Shown here: positions 1 to 13,242 of the stretch, in pieces | How the letters are laid out: every line of letters begins with the position of its first letter | Numbering within the stretch: position 1 is the first letter of the stretch | NCBI GenBank assembly: GCA_964017155.1 | Contig: OZ024854.1 | Location: forward strand, 70,438,047 to 70,502,046 | Direction: 5' to 3' | DNA from: Oasisia sp. SBJ-2009 | Lineage: Eukaryota > Annelida > Polychaeta > Sabellida > Siboglinidae | Length of the DNA: 64,000 nucleotides | The notes under the pieces: model-generated | What the model was told of the DNA's origin: nothing | Seen by the model: only the letters and a program-made list of their open reading frames with translations | Database searches by the model: none | Translations under genes and position numbers: made by a program

Positions 1-1204
1 TTGCTCATTCCATATGCACAGCGCAGTAACATGCACCGCTGCGCTTGCGACTGTCACAAATCGCGCTGTCTTTTCGACCTCAACAGTTTGCCAAGACGCG
101 CTGTTTATAAAACATAAATACGCGCAAGATGATTGTAATTGAATGAATTAATGTAATCAAGTATCAAATGTTGGCCAAAAATAGTGATATAATAGCAACA
201 TTGAGGTGGGTCCGACTTGTACATAAGTGCCAAATAGTGAAATAGTGACCGCTTCGCTTGCGACTGGCACAAATCGCGCTGTCTTTTCGACCTCAAAAGT
301 TTGCCAAGACGCGCTGTTAATAAAACATAAATACGCGCAAGATGATTATAATTGAATGAATTAATTTAATCAATTATCAAATGTTGGCAAAAATACTAAT
401 ATAATAGCAACATTGAGGTGGGTCCGACTTGTACATAAGTGCCAAATAGTGAAATACTGAACACAAATTGAGAGCATACGTGCTTTTATGAGAGAGTGCG
501 CGTGACAGTACGCGCCCGCAAGAGTAGGCATTCATGTACAAGTCGGGCCCACCTCAATTTTGGTATTATAACTGTATCTTTGCCAATATCTGATACTTGA
601 TTTTGTTAATTCAATCAATTATAATCATCTTGAGCATATTAATATTTTATATACAGCGCGTCTTAGCAGACTTTTGAGGTCGAAAAGACAGCGTGGTCGG
701 CATAAACAAACTGTTTATTGCTCATTCCATATGCACCCCTGCGCTTGCGACTGTCACAAATCGCGCTGTCTTTTCGACCTCAACAGTTTGCCAAGACGCG
801 CTGTTTATAAAACATAAATACGCGCAAGATGATTGTAATTGAATGAATTAATTTAATCAAGTATCAAATGTTGGCAAAAATACTGATATAATAGCAACTT
901 TGAGGTGGGTCCGACTTGTACATAAGTGCCAAATAGTGAAATTCTGAACAAAAAATGAGAGTATACGTGCTTTTATGAGAGAGTGCGCGTGAAGGTACGC
1001 GCCCGCAAGAGTAGACATTGATGTACAAGTCGGGCCCACCTCAATTTTGGTATTATATCTGTATCTTTGCCAATATTTGATACTTGATTTTGTTAACTCA
1101 ATCAATTATAATTATCTTGCGCATATTAATGTTTTATATACAGCGCGTCTTAGCAGACTTTTGAGGTCGAAAAGACAGCGTGGTCGGCATAAACAAACTG
1201 TTTA
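1..1204 (+). repeat. Paralogous block repeated at 4587-5790 (shift 4586)
   Basis: Several rare variants recur exactly 4586 bp downstream. These are CGCTTCGCTTG (251 and 4837), GCTGTTAATAAAAC, GAGCATACGTG, CACCCCTGCG (734 and 5320) and TATATCTGTATC in the right arm. The two blocks differ at few positions, for example TAATGTAATC against TAATTTAATC and AACAAAAAATGAG against AACAAAAATTGAG. They diverge after about 1.2 kb, where the first lacks the 17-bp insertion and the second has it. CACCCCTGCG occurs once more at 10623, with a related but less similar context. Confidence 0.85.
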
Positions 1205-4200
1205 TTGCTCATTCCATATGCACCGCTGCTCTTGCGACTGTCACAAATCGCGCTGTCTTTTCGACCTCAACAGTTTGCCAAGACGCGCTGTTTATAAAAC
1301 ATAAATACGCGCAAGATGATTGTAATTGAATGAATTAATTTAATCAAGTATCAAATGTTGGCAAAAATACTAATATAATAGCAACATTGAGGTGGGTCCG
1401 ACTTGTACATAAGTGCCAAATAGTGAAATACTGAACACAAATTGAGAGTATACGTGCTTTTATGAGAGAGTGCGCGTGAAAGTACGCGCCCGCAAGAGTA
1501 GGCATTCATGTACAAGTCGGGCCCACCTCAATTTTGGTATTATAACTGTATCTTTGCCAATATCTGATACTTGATTTTGTTAATTCAATCAATTATAATC
1601 AACTTGCGCATATTAATATTTTATATACAGCGCGTCTTAGCAGACTTTTGAGGTCGAAAAGACAGCGTGGTCGGCATAAACAAACTGTTTATTGCTCATT
1701 CCATATGCACCGCTGCGCTTGCGACTGTCACAAATCGCGCTGTCTTTTCGACCTCAACAGTTTGCCAAGACGCGCTGTTTATAAAACATAAATACGCGCA
1801 AGATGATTGTAATTGAATGAATTAATTTAATCAAGTATCAAATGTTGGCAAAAATACTGATATAATAGCAACTTTGAGGTGGGTCCGACTTGTACATAAG
1901 TGCCAAATAGTGAAATTCTGAACAAAAATTGAGAGTATACGTACTTTTATGAGAGAGTGCGCGTGAAGGTACGCGCCCGCAAGAGTAGGCATTCATGTAC
2001 AAGTCGGGCCCACCTCAATTTTGGTATTATAACTGTATCTTTGCCAATATTTGATACTTGATTTTGTTAATTCAATCAATTATAATTATCTTGCGCATAT
2101 TAATGTTTTATATACAGCGCGTCTTAGCAGACTTTTGAGGTCGAAAAGACAGCGTGGTCGGCATAAACAAACTGTTTATTGCTCATTCCATATGCACAGC
2201 GCAGTAACATGCACCGCTGCGCTTGCGACTGTCACTAATCGCGCTGTCTTTTCGACCTCAACAGTTTGCCAAGACGCGCTGTTTATAAAACATAAATACG
2301 CGCAAGATGATTGTAATTGAATGAATTAATTTAATCAAGTATCAAATGTTGGCCAAAAATAGTGATATAATAGCAACATTGAGGTGGGTCCGACTTGTAC
2401 ATAAGTGCCAAATAGTGAAATAGTGACCGCTGCGCTTGCGACTGGCACAAATCGCGCTGTCTTTTCGACCTCAAAAGTTTGCCAAGACGCGCTGTTTATA
2501 AAACATAAATACGCGCAAGATGATTATAATTGAATGAATTAATTTAATCAATTATCAAATGTTGGCAAAAATACTGATATAATAGCAACATTGAGGTGGG
2601 TCCGACTTGTACATAAGTGCCAAATAGTGAAATACTGAACACAAATTGAGAGTATACGTGCTTTTATGAGAGAGTGCGCGTGAAAGTACGCGCCCGCAAG
2701 AGTAGGCATTCATGTACAAGTCGGGCCCACCTCAATTTTGGTATTATAACTGTATCTTTGCCAATATCTGATACTTGATTTTGTTAATTCAATCAATTAT
2801 AATCATCTTGAGCATATTAATATTTTATATACAGCGCGTCTTAGCAGACTTTTGAGGTCGAAAAGACAGCGTGGTCGGCATAAACAAACTGTTTATTGCT
2901 CATTCCATATGCACCGCTGCGCTTGCGACTGTCACAAATCGCGCTGTCTTTTCGACCTCAACAGTTTGCCAAGACGCGCTGTTTATAAAACATAAATACG
3001 GGCAAGATGATTGTAATTGAATGAATTAATTAAATCAAGTATCAAATGTTGGCAAAAATACTGATATAATAGCAACTTTGAGGTGGGTCCGACTTGTTCA
3101 TAAGTGCCAAATAGTGAAATTCTGAACAAAAATTGAGAGTATACGTGCTTTTATGAGAGAGTGCGCGTGAAGGTACGCGCCCGCAAGAGTAGGCATTGAT
3201 GTAAAAGTCGGGCCCACCTCAATTTTGGTATTATAACTGTATCTTTGCCAATATTTGATACTTGATTTTGTTAATTCAATCAATTATAATTATCTTGCGC
3301 ATATTAATGTTTTATATACAGCGCGTCTTAGCAGACTTTTGAGGTCGAAAAGACAGCGTGGTCGGCATAAACAAACTGTTTATTGCTCATTCCATATGCA
3401 CAGCGCAGAAACATGCACCGCTGCGCTTGCGACTGTCACTAATCGCGCTGTCTTTTCGACCTCAACAGTTTGCCAAGACGCGCTGTTTATAAAACATAAA
3501 TACGCGCAAGATGATTGTAATTGAATGAATTAATTTAATCAAGTATCAAATGTTGGCCAAAAATAGTGATATAATAGCAACATTGAGGTGGGTCCGACTT
3601 GTACATAAGTGCCAAAAAGTGAAATAGTGACCGCTGCGCTTGCGACTGGCACAAATCGCGCTGTCTTTTCGACCTCAAAAGTTTGCCAAGACGCGCTGTT
3701 TATAAAACATAAATACGCGCAAGATGATTATAATTGAATGAATTAATTTAATCAATTATCAAATGTTGGCAAAAATACTGATATAATAGCAACATTGAGG
3801 TGGGTCCGACTTGTACATAAGTGCCAAATAGTGAAATACTGAACACAAATTGAGAGTATACGTGCTTTTATGAGAGAGTGCGCGTGAAAGTACGCGCCCG
3901 CAAGAGTAGGCATTCATGTACAAGTCGGGCCCACCTCAATTTTGGTATTATAACTGTATCTTTGCCAATATCTGATACTTGATTTTGTTAATTCAATCAA
4001 TTATAATCAACTTGCGCATATTAATATTTTATATACAGCGCGTCTTAGCAGACTTTTGAGGTCGAAAAGACAGCGTGGTCGGCATAAACAAACTGTTTAT
4101 TGCTCATTCCATATGCACCGCTGCGCTTGCGACTGTCACAAATCGCGCTGTCTTTTCGACCTCAACAGTTTGCCAAGACGCGCTGTTTATAAAACATAAA

Positions 4201-5663
4201 TACGCGCAAGATGATTGTAATTGAATGAATTAATTTAATCAAGTATCAAATGTTGGCAAAAATACTGATATAATAGCAACTTTGAGGTGGGTCCGACTTG
4301 TACATAAGTGACAAATAGTGAAATTCTGAACAAAAATTGAGAGTATACGTGCTTTTATGAGAGAGTGCGCGTGAAAGTACGCGCCCGCAAGAGTAGGCAT
4401 TCATGTACAAGTCGGGCCCACCTCAATGTTGGTATTATAACTGTATCTTTGCCAATATTTGATACTTGATTTTGTTAACTCAATAAATTATAATTATCTT
4501 GCGCATATTAATGTTTTATATACAGCGCGTCTTAGCAGACTTTTGAGGTCGAAAAGACAGCGTGGTCGGCATAAACAAACTGTTTATTGCTCATTCCATA
4601 TGCACAGCGCAGTAACATGCACCGCTGCGCTTGCGACTGTCACAAATCGCGCTGTCTTTTCGACCTCAACAGTTTGCCAAGACGCGCTGTTTATAAAACA
4701 TAAATACGCGCAAGATGATTGTAATTGAATGAATTAATTTAATCAAGTATCAAATGTTGGCCAAAAATAGTGATATAATAGCAACATTGAGGTGGGTCCG
4801 ACTTGTACATAAGTGCCAAATAGTGAAATAGTGACCGCTTCGCTTGCGACTGGCACAAATCGCGCTGTCTTTTCGACCTCAAAAGTTTGCCAAGACGCGC
4901 TGTTAATAAAACATAAATACGCGCAAGATGATTATAATTGAATGAATTAATTTAATCAATTATCAAATGTTGGCAAAAATACTAATATAATAGCAACATT
5001 GAGGTGGGTCCGACTTGTACATAAGTGCCAAATAGTGAAATACTGAACACAAATTGAGAGCATACGTGCTTTTATGAGAGAGTGCGCGTGACAGTACGCG
5101 CCCGCAAGAGTAGGCATTCATGTACAAGTCGGGCCCACCTCAATTTTGGTATTATAACTGTATCTTTGCCAATATCTGATACTTGATTTTGTTAATTCAA
5201 TCAATTATAATCATCTTGAGCATATTAATATTTTATATACAGCGCGTCTTAGCAGACTTTTGAGGTCGAAAAGACAGCGTGGTCGGCATAAACAAACTGT
5301 TTATTGCTCATTCCATATGCACCCCTGCGCTTGCGACTGTCACAAATCGCGCTGTCTTTTCGACCTCAACAGTTTGCCAAGACGCGCTGTTTATAAAACA
5401 TAAATACGCGCAAGATGATTGTAATTGAATGAATTAATTTAATCAAGTATCAAATGTTGGCAAAAATACTGATATAATAGCAACTTTGAGGTGGGTCCGA
5501 CTTGTACATAAGTGCCAAATAGTGAAATTCTGAACAAAAATTGAGAGTATACGTGCTTTTATGAGAGAGTGCGCGTGAAGGTACGCGCCCGCAAGAGTAG
5601 ACATTGATGTACAAGTCGGGCCCACCTCAATTTTGGTATTATATCTGTATCTTTGCCAATATT
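591..5663 (+). repeat. HOR zone 1: 487+717 dimers, period 1204
   Basis: Phase marks at 591, 1078, 1565, 2052, 2769, 3256, 3973, 4460, 5177 and 5664 give spacings 487, 487, 487, 717, 487, 717, 487, 717, 487. The repeating pair is one simple and one doubled-arm monomer. A run of three simple 487-bp monomers near the left end interrupts the alternation. Typical copies carry CTTGAGCATATT or CAACTTGCGCAT in one right arm and AATTATCTTGCG in the other. Confidence 0.88.
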
Positions 5664-8600
5664 TGATACTTGATTTTGTTAACTCAATCAATTATAATTA
5701 TCTTGCGCATATTAATGTTTTATATACAGCGCGTCTTAGCAGACTTTTGAGGTCGAAAAGACAGCGTGGTCGGCATAAACAAACTGTTTATTGCTCATTC
5801 CATATGCACAGCGCAGTAACATGCACCGCTGCGCTTGCGACTGTCACAAATCGCGCTGTCTTTTCGACTTCAACAGTTTGCCAAGACGCGCTGTTTATAA
5901 AACATAAATACGCGCAAGATGATTGTAATTGAATGAATTAATTTAATCAAGTATCAAATGTTGGCCAAAAATAGTGATATAATAGCAACATTGAGGTGGG
6001 TCCGACTTGTACATAAGTGCCAAATAGTGAAATAGTGACCGCTGCGCTTGCGACTGGCACAAATCGCGCTGTCTTTTCGACCTCAAAAGTTTGCCAAGAC
6101 GCGCTGTTTATAAAACATAAATACGCGCAAGATGATTATAATTGAATGAATTAATTTAATCAATTATCAAATGTTGGCAAAAATACTGATATAATAGCAA
6201 CATTGAGGTGGGTCCGACTTGTACATAAGTGCCAAATAGTGAAATACTGAACACAAATTGAGAGTATACGTGCTTTTATGAGAGAGTGCGCGTGAAAGTA
6301 CGCGCCCGCAAGAGTAGGCATTCATGTACAAGTCGGGCCCACCTCAATTTTGGTATTATAACTGTATCTTTGCCAATATCTGATACTTGATTTTGTTAAT
6401 TCAATCAATTATAATCATCTTGAGCATATTAATATTTTATATACAGCGCGTCTTAGCAGACTTTTGAGGTCGAAAAGACAGCGTGGTCGGCATAAACAAA
6501 CTGTTTATTGCTCATTCCATATGCACCGCTGCGCTTGCGACTGTCACAAATCGCGCTGTCTTTTCGACCTCAACAGTTTGCCAAGACGCGCTGTTTATAA
6601 AACATAAATACGCGCAAGATGATTGTAATTGAATGAATTAATTTAATCAAGTATAAAATGTTAGCAAAAATACTGATATAATAGCAACTTTGAGGTGGGT
6701 CCGACTTGTACATAAGTGCCAAATAGTGAAATTCTGAACAAAAATTGAGAGTATACGTGCTTTTATGAGAGAGTGCGCGTGAAGGTACGCGCCCGCAAGA
6801 GTAGGCATTGATGTAAAAGTCGGGCCCACCTCAATTTTGGTATTATAACTGTATCTTTGCCAATATTTGATACTTGATTTTGTTAACTCAATCAATTATA
6901 ATCATCTTGCGCATATTAATGTTTTATATACAGCGCGTCTTAGCAGACATTTGAGGTCGAAAAGACAGCGTGGTCGGCATAAACAAACTGTTTATTGCTC
7001 ATTCCATATGCACAGCGCAGTAACATGCACCGCTGCGCTTGCGACTGGCACAAATCGCGCTGTCTTTTCGACCTCAACAGTTTGCCAAGACGCGCTGTTT
7101 ATAAAACATAAATACGCGCAAGATGATTGTAATTGAATGAATTAATTTAATCAATTATCAAATGTTGGCAAAAATACTGATATAATAGCAACATTGAGGT
7201 GGGTCCGACTTGTACATAAGTGCCAAATAGTGAAATACTGAACACAAATTGAGAGTATACGTGCTTTTATGAGAGAGTGCGCGTGAAAGTACGCGCCCGC
7301 AAGAGTAGGCATTCATGTACAAGTCGGGCCCACCTCAATTTTGGTATTATAACTGTATCTTTGCCAATATCTGATACTTGATTTTGTTAATTCAATCAAT
7401 TATAATCAACTTGCGCATATTAATATTTTATATACAGCGCGTCTTAGCAGACTTTTGAGGTCGAAAAGACAGCGTGGTCGGCATAAACAAACTGTTTATT
7501 GCTCATTCCATATGCACCGCTGCGCTTGCGACTGTCACAAATCGCGCTGTCTTTTCGACCTCAACAGTTTGCCAAGACGCGCTGTTTATAAAACATAAAT
7601 ACGCGCAAGATGATTGTAATTGAATGAATTAATTTAATCAAGTATCAAATGTTGGCCAAAAATAGTGATATAATAGCAACATTGAGGTGGGTCCGACTTG
7701 TACATAAGTGCCAAATAGTGAAATAGTGACCGCTGCGCTTGCGACTGGCACAAATCGCGCTGTCTTTTCGACCTCAACAGTTTGCCAAGACGCGCTGTTT
7801 ATAAAACATAAATACGCGCAAGATGATTGTAATTGAATGAATTAATTTAATCAAGTATCAAATGTTGGCAAAAATACTGATATAATAGCAACTTTGAGGT
7901 GGGTCCGACTTGTACATAAGTGCCAAATAGTGAAATTCTGAACAAAAATTGAGAGTATACGTGCTTTTATGAGAGAGTGCGCGTGAAGGTACGCGCCCGC
8001 AAGAGTAGACATTGATGTACAAGTCGGGCCCACCTCAATTTTGGTATTATATCTGTATCTTTGCCAATATTTGATACTTGATTTTGTTAACTCAATCAAT
8101 TATAATTATCTTGCGCATATTAATGTTTTATATACAGCGCGTCTTAGCAGACTTTTGAGGTCGAAAAGACAGCGTGGTCGGCATAAACAAACTGTTTATT
8201 GCTCATTCCATATGCACAGCGCAGTAACATGCACCGCTGCGCTTGCGACTGTCACAAATCGCGCTGTCTTTTCGACTTCAACAGTTTGCCAAGACGCGCT
8301 GTTTATAAAACATAAATACGCGCAAGATGATTGTAATTGAATGAATTAATTTAATCAAGTATCAAATGTTGGCCAAAAATAGTGATATAATAGCAACATT
8401 GAGGTGGGTCCGACTTGTACATAAGTGCCAAATAGTGAAATAGTGACCGCTGCGCTTGCGACTGGCACAAATCGCGCTGTCTTTTCGACCTCAAAAGTTT
8501 GCCAAGACGCGCTGTTTATAAAACATAAATACGCGCAAGATGATTATAATTGAATGAATTAATTTAATCAATTATCAAATGTTGGCAAAAATACTGATAT

Positions 8601-10479
8601 AATAGCAACATTGAGGTGGGTCCGACTTGTACATAAGTGCCAAATAGTGAAATACTGAACACAAATTGAGAGTATACGTGCTTTTATGAGAGAGTGCGCG
8701 TGAAAGTACGCGCCCGCAAGAGTAGGCATTCATGTACAAGTCGGGCCCACCTCAATTTTGGTATTATAACTGTATCTTTGCCAATATCTGATACTTGATT
8801 TTGTTAATTCAATCAATTATAATCATCTTGAGCATATTAATATTTTATATACAGCGCGTCTTAGCAGACTTTTGAGGTCGAAAAGACAGCGTGGTCGGCA
8901 TAAACAAACTGTTTATTGCTCATTCCATATGCACCGCTGCGCTTGCGACTGTCACAAATCGGGCTGTCTTTTCGACCTCAACAGTTTGCCAAGACGCGCT
9001 GTTTATAAAACATAAATACGCGCAAGATGATTATAATTGAATGAATTAATTTAATCAAGTATCAAATGTTAGCAAAAATACTGATATAATAGCAACTTTG
9101 AGGTGGGTCCGACTTGTACATAAGTGCCAAATAGTGAAATTCTGAACAAAAATTGAGAGTATACGTGCTTTTATGAGAGAGTGCGCGTGAAGGTACGCGC
9201 CCGCAAGAGTAGGCATTGATGTAAAAGTCGGGCCCACCTCAATTTTGGTATTATAACTGTATCTTTGCCAATATTTGATACTTGATTTTGTTAACTCAAT
9301 CAATTATAATCATCTTGCGCATATTAATGTTTTATATACAGCGCGTCTTAGCAGACATTTGAGGTCGAAAAGACAGCGTGGTCGGCATAAACAAACTGTT
9401 TATTGCTCATTCCATATGCACAGCGCAGTAACATGCACCGCTGCGCTTGCGACTGGCACAAATCGCGCTGTCTTTTCGACCTCAACAGTTTGCCAAGACG
9501 CGCTGTTTATAAAACATAAATACGCGCAAGATGATTGTAATTGAATGAATTAATTTAATCAATTATCAAATGTTGGCAAAAATACTGATATAATAGCAAC
9601 ATTGAGGTGGGTCCGACTTGTACATAAGTGCCAAATAGTGAAATACTGAACACAAATTGAGAGTATACGTGCTTTTATGAGAGAGTGCGCGTGAAAGTAC
9701 GCGCCCGCAAGAGTAGGCATTCATGTACAAGTCGGGCCCACCTCAATTTTGGTATTATAACTGTATCTTTGCCAATATCTGATACTTGATTTTGTTAATT
9801 CAATCAATTATAATCAACTTGCGCATATTAATATTTTATATACAGCGCGTCTTAGCAGACTTTTGAGGTCGAAAAGACAGCGTGGTCGGCATAAACAAAC
9901 TGTTTATTGCTCATTCCATATGCACCGCTGCGCTTGCGACTGTCACAAATCGCGCTGTCTTTTCGACCTCAACAGTTTGCCAAGACGCGCTGTTTATAAA
10001 ACATAAATACGCGCAAGATGATTGTAATTGAATGAATTAATTTAATCAAGTATCAAATGTTGGCCAAAAATAGTGATATAATAGCAACATTGAGGTGGGT
10101 CCGACTTGTACATAAGTGCCAAATAGTGAAATAGTGACCGCTGCGCTTGCGACTGGCACAAATCGCGCTGTCTTTTCGACCTCAAAAGTTTGCCAAGACG
10201 CGCTGTTTATAAAACATAAATACGCGCAAGATGATTATAATTGAATGAATTAATTTAATCAATTATCAAATGTTGGCAAAAATACTGATATAATAGCAAC
10301 ATTGAGGTGGGTCCGACTTGTACATAAGTGCCAAATAGTGAAATACTGAACACAAATTGAGAGTATACGTGCTTTTATGAGAGAGTGCGCGTGAAAGTAC
10401 GCGCCCGCAAGAGTAGGCATTCATGTACAAGTCGGGCCCACCTCAATTTTGGTATTATAACTGTATCTTTGCCAATATC
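5664..10479 (+). repeat. HOR zone 2: two copies of a 2408-bp tetramer
   Basis: Phase marks 5664, 6381, 6868, 7372, 8072 and then 8789, 9276, 9780, 10480 give the same series 717, 487, 504, 700 twice. Shared rare variants recur at shift 2408: GATGTAAAAGTCGGG near 6809 and 9217, ATGTTAGCAAAAATAC near 6659 and 9067, and CGACTTCAACAG near 5867 and 8277. The tetramer is twice the 1204-bp dimer length, because 504+700 equals 487+717: the 17-bp insertion sits in the simple unit of one half and in the doubled unit of the other. Confidence 0.88.
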
Positions 10480-12347
10480 TGATACTTGATTTTGTTAATT
10501 CAATCAATTATAATCATCTTGAGCATATTAATATTTTATATACAGCGCGTCTTAGCAGACTTTTGAGGTCGAAAAGACAGCGTGGTCGGCATAAACAAAC
10601 TGTTTATTGCTCATTCCATATGCACCCCTGCGCTTGCGACTGTCACAAATCGCGCTGTCTTTTCGACCTCAACAGTTTGCCAAGACGCGCTGTTTATAAA
10701 ACATAAATACGCGCAAGATGATTGTAATTGAATGAATTAATTTAATCAAGTATCAAATGTTGGCAAAAATACTGATATAATAGCAACTTTGAGGTGGGTC
10801 CGACTTGTACATAAGTGCCAAATAGTGAAATTCTGAACAAAAATTGAGAATATACGTGCTTTTATGAGAGAGTGCGCGTGAAGGTACGCGCCCGCAAGAG
10901 TAGACATTGATGTACAAGTCGGGCCCACCTCAATTTTGGTATTATATCTGTATCTTTGCCAATATTTGATACTTGATTTTGTTAACTCAATCAATTATAA
11001 TTATCTTGCGCATATTAATGTTTTATATACAGCGCGTCTTAGCAGACTTTTGAGGTCGAAAAGACAGCGTGGTCGGCATAAACAAACTGTTTATTGCTCA
11101 TTCCATATGCACAGCGCAGTAACATGCACCGCTGCGCTTGCGACTGTCACAAATCGCGCTGTCTTTTCGACTTCAACAGTTTGCCAAGACGCGCTGTTTA
11201 TAAAACATAAATACGCGCAAGATGATTATAATTGAATGAATTAATTTAATCAATTATCAAATGTTGGCAAAAATACTGATATAATAGCAACATTGAGGTG
11301 GGTCCGACTTGTACATAAGTGCCAAATAGTGAAATAGTGACCGCTGCGCTTGCGACTGGCACAAATCGCGCTGTCTTTTCGACCTCAAAAGTTTGCCAAG
11401 ACGCGCTGTTTATAAAACATAAATACGCGCAAGATGATTATAATTGAATGAATTAATTTAATCAATTATCAAATGTTGGCAAAAATACTGATATAATAGC
11501 AACATTGAGGTGGGTCCGACTTGTACATAAGTGCCAAATAGTGAAATACTGAACACAAATTGAGAGTATACGTGCTTTTATGAGAGAGTGCGCGTGAAAG
11601 TACGCGCCCGCAAGAGTAGGCATTCATGTACAAGTCGGGCCCACCTCAATTTTGGTATTATAACTGTATCTTTGCCAATATCTGATACTTGATTTTGTTA
11701 ATTCAATCAATTATAATCATCTTGAGCATATTAATATTTTATATACAGCGCGTCTTAGCAGACTTTTGAGGTCGAAAAGACAGCGTGGTCGGCATAAACA
11801 AACTGTTTATTGCTCATTCCATATGCACAGCGCAGTAACATGCACCGCTGCGCTTGCGACTGGCACAAATCGCGCTGTCTTTTCGACCTCAACAGTTTGC
11901 CAAGACGCGCTGTTTATAAAACATAAATACGCGCAAGATGATTGTAATTGAATGAATTAATTTAATCAAGTATCAAATGTTGGCAAAAATACTGATATAA
12001 TAGCAACTTTGAGGTGGGTCCGACTTGTACATAAGTGCCAAATAGTGAAATTCTGAACAAAAATTGAGAGTATACGTGCTTTTATGAGAGAGTGCGCGTG
12101 AAGGTACGCGCCCGCAAGAGTAGGCATTGATGTACAAGTCGGGCCCACCTCAATTTTGGTATTATATCTGTATCTTTGCCAATATTTGATACTTGATTTT
12201 GTTAACTCAATCAATTATAATTATCTTGCGCATATTAATGTTTTATATACAGCGCGTCTTAGCAGACTTTTGAGGTCGAAAAGACAGCGTGGTCGGCATA
12301 AACAAACTGTTTATTGCTCATTCCATATGCACAGCGCAGTAACATGC

Positions 12348-12772
12348 ACCGCTGCGCTTGCGACTGTCACAAATCGCGCTGTCTTTTCGACCTCAACAGT
12401 TTGCCAAGACGCGCTGTTTATAAAACATAAATACGCGCAAGATGATTGTAATTGAATGAATTAATTTAATCAAGTATCAAATGTTGGCCAAAAATAGTGA
12501 TATAATAGCAACATTGAGGTGGGTCCGACTTGTACATAAGTGCCAAATAGTGAAATAGTGACCGCTGCGCTTGCGACTGGCACAAATCGCGCTGTCTTTT
12601 CGACCTCAAAAGTTTGCCAAGACGCGCTGTTTATAAAACATAAATACGCGCAAGATGATTATAATTGAATTAATTAATTTAATCAATTATCAAATGTTGG
12701 CAAAAATACTGATATAATAGCAACATTGAGGTGGGTCCGACTTGTACATAAGTGCCAAATAGTGAAATACTG
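12348..12772 (+). repeat. Doubled left arm of a 717-bp unit (representative)
   Basis: Two consecutive left arms, each starting ACCGCTGCGCTTGCGACT, lie at 12348-12560 (213 bp) and 12561-12772 (212 bp), followed by one normal spacer and right arm. By hand I count eight differences between them. The first has GGCCAAAAATAGTG where the second has GGCAAAAATACTG. The first ends GAAATAGTG, directly abutting the second ACCGCTG. The same junction occurs in all long units, so the duplication happened once and was then amplified. Long intervals, by starting phase mark: 2052, 3256, 4460, 5664, 7372 (700 bp), 8072, 9780 (700 bp), 10967 (716 bp), 12187, 14382, 15603, 17311, 19019, 21231, 23426, 25134, 27833, 30532, 36727, 37931, 41638, 43832. 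One more is cut by the window start. Confidence 0.92.
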
Positions 12773-13077
12773 AACACAAATTGAGAGTATACGTGCTTTT
12801 ATGAGAGAGTGCGCGTGAAAGTACGCGCCCGCAAGAGTAGGCATTCATGTACAAGTCGGGCCCACCTCAATTTTGGTATTATAACTGTATCTTTGCCAAT
12901 ATCTGATACTTGATTTTGTTAATTCAATCAATTATAATCATCTTGAGCATATTAATATTTTATATACAGCGCGTCTTAGCAGACTTTTGAGGTCGAAAAG
13001 ACAGCGTGGTCGGCATAAACAAACTGTTTATTGCTCATTCCATATGCACCGCTGCGCTTGCGACTGTCACAAATCGC

Positions 13078-13242
13078 GCTGTCTTTTCGACCTCAACAGT
13101 TTGCCAAGACGCGCTGTTTATAAAACATAAATACGCGCAAGATGATTGTAATTGAATGAATTAATTTAATCAAGTATCAAATGTTGGCAAAAATACTGAT
13201 ATAATAGCAACTTTGAGGTGGGTCCGACTTGTACATAAGTGC
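13078..13242 (+). repeat. Left arm of the foldback monomer (representative)
   Basis: The 165-bp arm begins GCTGTCTTTTCGACCTC and ends CGACTTGTACATAAGTGC. Compared base by base with the reverse complement of 13328-13492 it aligns without gaps, with 24 mismatches (about 85 % identity). The most conserved blocks are the outer end (GCTGTCTTTTCGAC), GACGCGCTGT, GCGCAAGATGATT, AATCAAGTATCAAAT and the inner end around GAGGTGGGYCCGACTTGTAC. Two left-arm lineages are visible across the array. One has AATCAAGTATC with CAACTTTGAGG; the other has AATCAATTATC with CAACATTGAGG. Confidence 0.93.

Noticed and set aside
1047..1304. Short open frames of 60-99 codons recurring on both strands in nearly every monomer, for example 1047-1304 plus and 857-1105 minus
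   Set aside because: They recur because the monomer recurs. Many begin at TTG or another non-ATG codon, their lengths change with the 17-bp and 2-bp indels, and no domain is recognisable. Frames on opposite strands share the peptide RSKRQR only because the two arms are inverted copies of the same DNA.
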